The notes under the pieces: generated by a model | Told to the model about the DNA's origin: nothing | What the model saw: the letters and a program-made list of their open reading frames with translations, nothing else | The model's database searches: none | From: Aselliscus stoliczkanus | Lineage: Eukaryota > Chordata > Mammalia > Chiroptera > Hipposideridae | Assembly (NCBI GenBank): GCA_033961575.1 | Contig: CM066732.1 | Span: 54,031,001 to 54,095,000, forward strand | Length of the DNA: 64,000 nucleotides | Direction: 5' to 3' | In this document: piece by piece, positions 56,778-64,000 of the stretch | Numbering within the stretch: the stretch's first letter is position 1 | Layout of the letters: each line of letters starts with the position of its first letter | Made by a program: the position numbers and the translations under genes

Positions 56778-56779
56778 TA

Positions 56780-59700
56780 ATTCTCAGAGTTATGCAGCTG
56801 CTCTGGTTCATATTATAATACAGACAGCAAAGGCACAGACCTCCCATCTGAAAACCTGACGCAGAAAACAGAAAAGTAAATGTTGTGAGAATGCCATTTG
56901 ATGGTCAGAGTTTTTTTCTGTGGTTATAATTCACAGCAAAAACTTCCATGAGCCTATAGGAAAGGCAATAGAAAATTCTAAAATAGTATATTTTGAAAGA
57001 AGCTCAGCAGAAAATCAGTATAAAAGCTGCTCTGAAAGAAATAATATGTCCATGAATACCGAGTTTGGGAAGGCTTACATGCTACAGTGCTTGCCCCCAG
57101 CCCCCATCCTCCATAAGAATCGTAATGCGTGTTCAAGTCTTTGAGAAATCCTAGAGGAAGAAAACGCAGAAATTTGTTCTCATTAAAAAACTGTAAATCT
57201 TTTTCTGATGCTCAGTCTTTAGCCTCTAGCTGAATCAGTGTACATGAAACGTGCTTTCCGACATTCTTATTTAATGGCTCTTCCTGTGGACAGGATCAGC
57301 TTAGAAGCTGCATTTCTCATCAGAAGCGGGAGCCTTTTGTGTCTGGGCGGCAGCGTGCTGCAGGGCCCTATGAGTTGCATGAAAATGCAGGCCGGACGTG
57401 GATAACTGATATGCGCCCTGACACCAGCTCAGGCGGTCACGGAGAAGGGGAAGTGCACACTGTGTGTGCTGGGGCTTCGCTCACATCGGTGGTCAGGGCT
57501 CACACAGTGACCTGCGGAACCGCTGGTGGCCGGGGAAGCTGGCGCTGTGCTCACCTAGGCATCGGCAGGAGCCCAAAGGTGGCCAAAGCCACTTTGTAAG
57601 AGGCGGCACATGTTGGCAGAAGGAGACGGAACAGGCTGCAGCAGCAGGTTGGAGCGAGATGGTAAGAAGACCCCCCAAAGAGGCCGGGCGTGCTCCTGCA
57701 GTGATGCGACGAGGACAGAGCACTGAGACACAGGGGTGACTCTGAAGCAGCACACTCTGGCATCTAACTAAGATAACAGTACAACTGAGGAAACCGGAAG
57801 CAAGGCAACTGGGAGCCGGTGTATAACACGAGTCCTGACCCGAATGACTGGGGAGATTTGCGGGATGAGGAGCCGGACGGAAGAAGCTTTGCAGCCGGGT
57901 AGGCCGGGAGGGGGGCCGTGGCACTTGTCACTTGATCAAGGAGGCAAGGGGAGGAGGTCTGAAGGCAGAGGAGCTCTGCGTCTGTGCTGAATGTTTGTAA
58001 ATTGGAGTGAGAAGCCCACTTGTTCAATCTGCCCTTCCCCCCCCACCCCATCTTGGCTATTCCACGCCACGGATTGTTATACAAATGATCCTCAGGATTG
58101 TTCTGTGATGCTCTAAGAACGTAACTAGCAAGTCCAGCTGAGGAGCATCTCTTCGTCAAGTCCCACCTTGGAGAGGGCCCCCCGCCCCAGCTCAGACTCC
58201 GCTGTGCGTCTGGACCAGGCCGGGACTGCAGGCTCGGCAGACGGGCCGCCCCAGGCAGGACTCCGCACTCACTCCCCCCAGGCCTCTTCGCCCATCAACT
58301 TCGAGACACTTCCGTGGACTTCATGTTTTAAAGTTTTAATGATACTTCAAGAGACTCTTTTGGGATTGACAGTGAGGGAAAGATGCAAAGACAGGGAATC
58401 TGGTTTTTAACAGCTCTGATTACCGATGTGGCTCCAGATACAGGTGTATCAGGAAAATACATTGGAGCATCCAGTTGAAAAGAATAATTCAAACAGCTCA
58501 GCTTACACTCAAGTGCATTTGGGCAGGTAAACCGCTCCTGCCCTCTGACTGGTGGGGCTCAGGAAGTCATGAAAGGTATGAATCGACAGGAAAAATCCAG
58601 ATGGTCCCTAAGAAGCCAGCTTGGATGGGCGAAAATGTGCTCTCCAGATAGAGGAGAAAACATTTAACTTACATGAGAAAATATATGATTTTAACACGTA
58701 ATATGAAAATCAGTGCTGCGAATTCCAGTCCCTCTCTCAGTCCACTGGGCAGGGCTCCATGCGCCCTGCCCTTCAGTGGCACTCACTGCACTCAGTCCGT
58801 CTGTGTGGGTGACGCCGGCAGAGGGAAGTGGGGCATCTTCTCAGAGTCTAATCCGAACCTCAGCCCCCAGGCAGCCCCAGGGGTCACCTCAGGGTCTGCA
58901 AAGACAATGGTGCTTGAACGGGCCACAGGGAACACGCCAGCTCTGTGTTCAGGCTGGACGTTCCCGCCTGCTCTTCACCTGTGTTTTTCTTCTGTGGGGT
59001 TTGGGGGATGTAGTATGATGGACTTCTTTGTGCAAAATGGTTTCCAAAGTTGTGTTCATTTCTTTGGGGGCTTAGAGTTTCTATTTACCTTTTGCGACAT
59101 GATTTTTAAAAAAATAACAAAAAAACTCATTCTCTTCTCCACAATCTCAGCCACAGGAAGAGATAAGGCTGGTCCCAAATAAATGATGGCTGCCTTGCTG
59201 CGGGATATGTCACCCCCCCCCTTAACAAATACAGTCTGTAACATGCAGTCACACTGGCAATCTTAGTGCTGGCTGATAAGAATAATTGTATTCATTACAC
59301 AGCTGAATACAGGAACACATTTCTGAAACAATTTTCCTTGTCTAGAATTACACAGAATTCCGCTGAGCAGCACATTTGAGTGAATTTTTATTAGGAGAGT
59401 TTCAATGAACTGTTCAGTGGCAGAGAGATTTCATGTTTAATTTAATTTCTCAGAACCAGGGTATTGTTGAGAAAGGCATCAGACAACCAACAACGTCTCA
59501 CTAATCAGGCCTCCTGTTTCCAAGCCCAGCGACCAGCGTGCGCTTACTGAGACCCTCCCACTCAGGCGGGGACACCGAGGTGTTTCCTGGCTCCTTTCAC
59601 CTGGAGACAGAGGTGTCTGAGCGTTTGTACTGAGACGGGATAAAAAATGGCTTCACACAGACCTTCACACCCCCTTCGGGTGCAGACTGGCATCTGGGTT

Positions 59701-59797
59701 TTACAACGCATTTTGCCAGTGTAGGGAATTCTCCTTTTTGTATCTGGATTTTGCATAGATGATCTGGAAAATGATACAATACATTGGAAAGTCTTAA
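56780..59797. other. No gene recognised
   Basis: 56780-57300 and 58300-58700 are AT-rich; 57330-58280 is GC-rich. The 57339-57599 frame and the 57493-57924 minus frame lack domains. C9 run at about 59213-59221. Confidence 0.5.
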
Positions 59798-59861
59798 GAC
59801 TGCGCCGTAAGCACCCAGTGCAGAGAGAGGACTGTGCCATAAGCACCCAATACAGAGAGAA
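59798..59861 (+). repeat. 32-bp tandem duplication
   Basis: GACTGCGCCGTAAGCACCC... (59798-59829) and GACTGTGCCATAAGCACCC... (59830-59861) match at 27 of 32 positions. All five differences are G/A or C/T transitions, two of them at CpG sites retained in the left unit. Confidence 0.85.
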
Positions 59862-59887
59862 CATTTAGTGACAGTCTTGGTGCTGAT

Positions 59888-60320
59888 CTGTAGGGAGCTG
59901 AATGGTGGTCTCTAAAAAAGACATGCCCACATCCTAATCCCTAGGACCTGTGACTGTGACCTTATTTGCATAGAAAGCTCTGACAGATGTGATTAAGGAT
60001 CTCCAGATAAGCACATCACCCTGGCTTAGCTGGTAAGCCAGGTAAGAGTCCTTGGTAAGAGACACAGAGAGGAGGTGAAGGCCACGTGCAGACAAGGCAG
60101 ACACTGGCGCGAAGCTGCCACAAGCCGAGGACTATCGAGAACCAGACTCCACGTCCGTGGCCCCCAACGCAGGGCCTCCCTCACCTTGTCAGAGTCATGT
60201 AGACACAGGCAGGCCCTGCAGAGCCCGTGGCAGCCATCTGAGCTGGCGCCACGCAGTGCTGGGCAGGCCCGCTGCTTACTTCTGGGCACCGGCACTTAAG
60301 CAGGACAACCCAGCGTCGGC
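59888..60320 (-). repeat. MLT1-like MaLR LTR
   Basis: GGAGCTGAATGGTGGTCTCT, GACATGCCCACATCCTAATC, CCTAGGACCTGTGACTGTGA, CCTTATTTGCATAG, GATGTGATTAAGGATCTCCAG, AAGGCCACGTGCAGACAAGG and CAAGCCGAGGACTATCGAG are in the order of a reverse-strand MLT1 LTR. Frames inside it (60026-60295) are not genes. Confidence 0.7.
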
Positions 60321-60490
60321 AGAGCCTCTGCCACCGTGGATTGCCCAGCAGGAGTAACAGCTCTTCATGGCCCCAGACCCCTTCAGGGCTGTCCAGCCTT
60401 CGCTGTATGGATAACCCACTGTGATTTGGAAAGCCCAGTGGGCTCCAGCCAACGGTGGGGAAGCTGACGGCCAAGCAGCAGCTGTGCTCA

Positions 60491-60798
60491 ACAGGCCCCC
60501 GGCCAGCAGGCCCCGGTCAGAGGGCCCCGGTCAGAGGGCCCCAGTCAGCAGGCCCCCGTCAGAGGGCCCCGGTCAGAGGGCCCCTGTCAGAGGGCCCCGG
60601 TCAGCAGACCCCGGTCAGAGGGCACCGGTCAGAGGGCCCCGGTCAGCAGGCCCCGGTCAGAGGGCCCCGGTCAGAGGGCCCCAGTCAGAGGGCCCCGGTC
60701 AGAGGACCCTGGTCAGAGGGCCCCGGTCAGAGGGCACCGGTCAGAGGGCCCCGGTCAGCAGACCCCGGTCAGAGGGCCCCGGTCAGAGGGCCCTGGCC
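60491..60798 (+). repeat. Minisatellite, 22 units of 14 bp
   Basis: The unit is AGAGGGCCCCGGTC with variants AGCAGGCCCCGGTC, AGCAGACCCCGGTC and AGAGGGCACCGGTC. 60491-60504 is a first, diverged unit and 21 more run to 60798 without indels. Because 14 is not a multiple of 3, all three phases read the same 14-residue repeat (GQRAPVRGPRSEGP-like). This is why a 253-codon frame (60421-61182) and a 168-codon frame (60455-60961) are open across it. Units 1-3 and 11-13 of the 21 are identical blocks, a sign of slippage or unequal exchange. Confidence 0.97.
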
Positions 60799-61394
60799 AG
60801 CTTCACCTCCTCAGCCAATTCAGTCCCGCGCCCAGGGCCAGGCCCCACACACAGCCGGCACGCGATTTGGGTCTCACTTCCCTTTGGGCAGAGAAGATCG
60901 CCAGGCGGGAGAGATCAGCTTGCTGCAGACTGTGGTGTGCAGGCCCATGGAGAGTGGGTAGACCAGCTGGCCCACATTCTGGTGTGGGGCCTGAATATGA
61001 GGGACCAGCGAGGAGTGAGAGACGCAGGGCAAGCTATCCGGACGATGAGGGCAGGTGTGGCCCGTAACAGAGAGAACGTTCTAGGCAGGGGCTGGGGAGT
61101 GGGAATGCTCACGGAGCACACACGTTCGGAAAAGCCCACTGGGAAGCCCACACACCAGGTTACGGCTCACTACCCGCTCTGAGGAGGGCAGCCTCCGCTG
61201 AGGGCACAGCAAGGACTCACACATTTAAGAGCACAAGTATTTATGGAGAAAAGGGTTAGGGGGAGAAGCGTAGAGCCAGCCCCCTGCCACCTGTGCAGCA
61301 GCCCGATGGTGTCCTTTCGGGGGAAGCCGGAGCATCGTGCCCCCCTCCCTGCGTACACACTTGAAGAGCTTCTCCCTATAGCTTAGATAAGATA
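60799..61394. other. Unassigned flank of the minisatellite
   Basis: No recognisable repeat or exon. Reading frames are continuations of those opened by the minisatellite. Confidence 0.5.
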
Positions 61395-61770
61395 CCGACT
61401 TTGTACTGACTCCGCCAAACCCACCACGTCTACCCTTTTCTCTGCATCGCCGTCACTCCCAGCCTGGCAAGCTCCTTGGGCACCTGGAGCGCGCTGAGTG
61501 CTAACCTCTCCCTGGAACCTTTCTCTGTCCCCACCCCTGCCATGCTTGTCCTGCTTAATTCCCATGTATCTTGTAGTTCTCTGCTTGGAGGTCACCTTCT
61601 CAGAGAAAGCTTTCCTGACCTCCCAGTCTAGCTCATTATGGCTCATAAACACTCTAATTTTTCCGCACAGCACGAACCAGTTTCCTAAGCACGCTTTCAC
61701 TTGTGTGTTCCTCTGCTAACAACACGTCTCCCACCAGCTCCATGATGGCAGGCCGAACTCGACTGTGGCT
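61395..61770 (+). repeat. L2 LINE 3' region
   Basis: Forward L2 series: GGTCACCTTCTCAGAGAAAG, CTTTCCTGACCTCCCAGTCT, CCGCACAGCACGAACCAG, CTTTCACTTGTGTGTTCC and CACCAGCTCCATGATGGCAG. The usual AATAAATATTTG end is not seen. Confidence 0.7.
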
Positions 61771-62870
61771 GTCTGGTTTCAAAAATCCCCACTCGTACGG
61801 CCTTCCCCCAACTCTCCCTGAAGCAACGAAAGTGAAAGAAATTGGAAAGCGGGGTGCAACGCGAGCTCAGGTGGGAGAGGCCCATCCATAATGAGTTCCA
61901 GTGTCCCTTGTCCACCCCTCCTGACCCAGCAGGGGAACACGCAGCCCCAGAGCTCAGAGACCAGGCAGGGCTTGGGCGTGGGCTGCCTGGGCCCTGGAAT
62001 GTCACTTAGCCTCACCCCGGCCCATCCACAGCTCCTGCGTGGGACCGAGCTGAACAGCTCCCTCTGGAGAAAGAAACCATATCCTCATTTATCAGAGAAG
62101 CAAACAGTGGACGACAGAGAGACCAGGATCAGGAAACACGTTGGTGTGACTGCACGGGTGACACTCTTTCTAATGACACTGTGCCTCGTGAATGAGGGTG
62201 GCCGTGTGAGCTGCTTCCAGCATCCCTGAGGAGAAGGCAGAGCTGTCAGATGGACAGACAGACAAACAGAGCATCTCCTCTTCACTGCCACCCAAGACGC
62301 TGACATTCCTCCCTGTCCACTTCCCAATACTTCTGCCCCCGCTTCCTGTCATCTTGTCACGGCTTAGCTCTTTCTTAGTCTCTAAACTTACATTAATTCC
62401 TTATCGCCTGTCCCTCAGCTCTAATCTAGGACTTTGTGAGGACAACTAATTAAAGTCAGAAGGGTCTTAGAAAGAGATATTGGCCTGCGATTCAGTCTTT
62501 CTCTCAGCAGGATCAGCCTTCAGGTGCTGGTCAAGAGGACACGTATTGAAAAATGCGTCCAGCTAATCAGCTGTGTTCATGCAGTCGCATTAGCTGTTTA
62601 TGAATTCTAACTGCATGTCCTATTTGCTACCTAAGGAAAGTGTGCCCGACACAGGTATACACAGGGATCACAGCTTGTCTGAATTTGTTGCAGGGAGAGG
62701 AAAAGAGAGAGAAAGAAAAAAAATTATACATATAGCCAGCCCCAGGCAGCAAGGGGGGAGGAAGTATTCCACAGCCGAAACAGATGCCCCCAAATATACA
62801 TTAATAACAGGCCAGTGCCGATGGTCTGTTACATAACATGCTGGTCTAGGGGTTTTGAGGTCATCTAGAG
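61771..62870. other. No gene recognised
   Basis: Mixed composition, frames without domains. A purine-rich patch GAAAAGAGAGAGAAAGAAAA lies at 62700-62720. Confidence 0.5.
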
Positions 62871-63089
62871 CAGGGGTCGGCAAACTTTTGAGACGGAAGA
62901 GCCAATCCTGTCCCTCACAACAATTTAAAAATTATTCGAGAGCCATAAAACAAATGAAACCACCGTTACGTCAATAATATCCTTTAAAATTTTTATAAAT
63001 GAAACTATGATCGTTTTATTTTCATTTTCAATTTTACATCAGAGCCACCTGTCCATCCCCACAGAGCCGCATGGGGCTCGCGAGCCCTG
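62871..63089 (+). mobile_element. Non-autonomous hAT transposon, same family as 13.5 kb copy
   Basis: Starts CAGGGGTCGGCAAACTTTTG and shares AGAGCCAATCCTGTCCCTC, CAATTTAAAAATTATTCGAG, TATCCTTTAAAATTTTTATA and TTTTATTTTCATTTTCAATT with the other copy. It ends GGCTCGCGAGCCCTG, having lost the GCAGTTTGCCGAC part of the right terminus. Flanking octamers ATCTAGAG and GGCTAGAC share CTAGA, compatible with a decayed 8-bp hAT duplication. Confidence 0.88.
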
Positions 63090-63235
63090 GGCTAGACCAA
63101 CATGCAGATCAGGAGACGGGCCCCGACAGGGCACGTGACTTGCCCAGTCTCGATGCAGCTGGCTCACTGCAGAGCCGGACTGGGCTCCTGGACCGCAGAC
63201 ACCAGCTGCGCAGCCCAGACAGGCTGCCATCGCTC
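63090..63235 (-). repeat. MIR-like fragment
   Basis: AACATGCAGATCAGGAGACG, GGCACGTGACTTGCCCAGTC, TCACTGCAGAGCCGGACTGG and GCTCCTGGACCGCAGAC are in reverse MIR order, directly abutting the hAT element. Confidence 0.6.
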
Positions 63236-63484
63236 AGGGAGGCGTGGTGACGAGGAGCTGGTCATCTCCTGTCTGGCCCGTGACCTTAGTACTCCTCTCT
63301 CCTAAGCACACACGGGTTTCCCAATCCTTTTTGCAGAGACAACAAAGAGAAAGATGTCCGTTTACGCTGCCTGGTGATGCGCAGGACCAGAGGACACAAA
63401 ATATTGGGGGCTGAAGAGCACTCACTTTCACTGGGTGCACCCGGGTTGGCTCGCGTCTCCTCCGTTGTGCCAGCTCACTTCCAG

Positions 63485-63600
63485 AGGGCGTGTCAGGCTT
63501 AGAAAGGCCAGGGAGCTGTCTGAGCTCACCCAGCTGTCCCGGCGGGCCGGAACTCGGGTTTCGTCCTGTGCTGCCAAGCAGCTCTTTCCTGCCTGAACAG
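63485..63600 (-). repeat. MIR-like fragment
   Basis: GAGCTGTCTGAGCTCACCC, AGCTGTCCCGGCGGGCCGG and AACTCGGGTTTCGTCCTG match the reverse MIR core, diverged. Confidence 0.5.
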
Positions 63601-63794
63601 ACAAGGTGCTGTCATTTGATTAGGCCGAGTGACTTGGGTCTTTTTCTTTACAAATTTGAATGCCAAGCTTGCACCTGACCTTTGCCAGGGCCTAGAGATG
63701 ATGACAATGGGACAAAAGAGCAGCACGTGGCCGATGGGCACAGTGGACAGAAACTCCCACTTAGGTCAGTCAGATGAGCACAGCTGTGTTCTGC

Positions 63795-63940
63795 TCACTG
63801 GAAAGTTACTTTAACTCCTGGACCATAAGCTTTTCATCTTTAAAACAGGGATTTAAAAAGACCACCTCTTAGGCTTGTGAGAAATCTTAGGTTAGTTCCT
63901 GTGAATTTTCTGGAATATGCCGGGCACCTGGGGGTCAGCA
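63795..63940 (+). repeat. MIR-like fragment at window end
   Basis: TGGAAAGTTACTTTAACTCC, CATAAGCTTTTCATCTTTAA, AACAGGGATTTAAAAAGACC, ACCTCTTAGGCTTGTGAGAA and GCCGGGCACCTGGGG are in forward MIR order. Confidence 0.65.
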
Positions 63941-63982
63941 AAACTGTTTAACGACATCTGAAATTGTTGCAAATCAGTCTCA

Positions 63983-63996
63983 GTGATGATGATGAT
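63983..63996 (+). repeat. Short (TGA)n microsatellite
   Basis: TGATGATGATGATG close to the window edge; may continue outside. Confidence 0.7.
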
Positions 63997-64000
63997 GGTA

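Noticed and set aside
60491..60798. CRISPR array
   Set aside because: The units are contiguous 14-mers without unique spacers, and the DNA is mammalian.
60421..61182. 253-codon frame as a proline/arginine-rich protein gene
   Set aside because: It is created by the 14-bp minisatellite, which is open in all phases. The non-repeat parts show no domain, and no splice or promoter context supports it.

Overview
This is mammalian nuclear DNA with no confidently supported protein-coding gene. The repeats show the clade: LINE-1 with its 3' tails, MIR and L2 fossils, an old MaLR-type LTR, recent hAT and TA-flanked DNA transposons, and five copies of one tRNA-headed SINE (head with A/B boxes, then a constant segment ending in TGCCCTC). 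The long form of that SINE resembles, from memory, SINEs of rhinolophoid bats. Recent cut-and-paste elements in a placental mammal also favour a bat. I therefore infer a non-vespertilionid bat. No database search backs this.

Layout. 0-1.5 kb is AT-rich. It begins with a U6 snRNA pseudogene joined exactly to LINE-1 ORF2 sequence (both minus strand), followed by two back-to-back retroposed fragments. 1.5-8.3 kb is GC-rich single-copy DNA with old MIR/L2/L1 pieces. 8.3-10.4 kb and 13.5-14.9 kb are AT-rich; the second begins with a rearranged hAT element. 15-36.5 kb is GC-rich intergenic or intronic DNA. It holds a long GT tract, a perfect 74-bp-period tandem duplication, two SINEs (one a 406-bp long form), a solo LTR and CpG-dense patches. 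36.5-42 kb contains a three-layer nest: an ancient repeat, split by a 5'-inverted LINE-1, itself split by a SINE. 42-51.5 kb is GC-rich with a CpG-island-like patch and a second solo LTR inside an old L2. 51.5-57.3 kb is AT-rich and contains a 491-bp TA-flanked inverted-repeat transposon. 57.3-64 kb is mixed, with a 22-copy 14-bp minisatellite, a long L2 remnant and a second hAT copy.

The elements are linked by mechanism. The SINEs, the short L1 tail, the 5'-inverted L1 and the U6-L1 chimera are all products expected of LINE-1 reverse transcriptase. Most carry target-site duplications that can be read directly. The many short open frames look like chance, GC-driven or repeat-driven frames; none shows a recognisable domain, splice context or homology. 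The window is best read as intergenic or intronic sequence with a well-preserved record of transposition. I see no operon, CRISPR array or novel enzymatic system.
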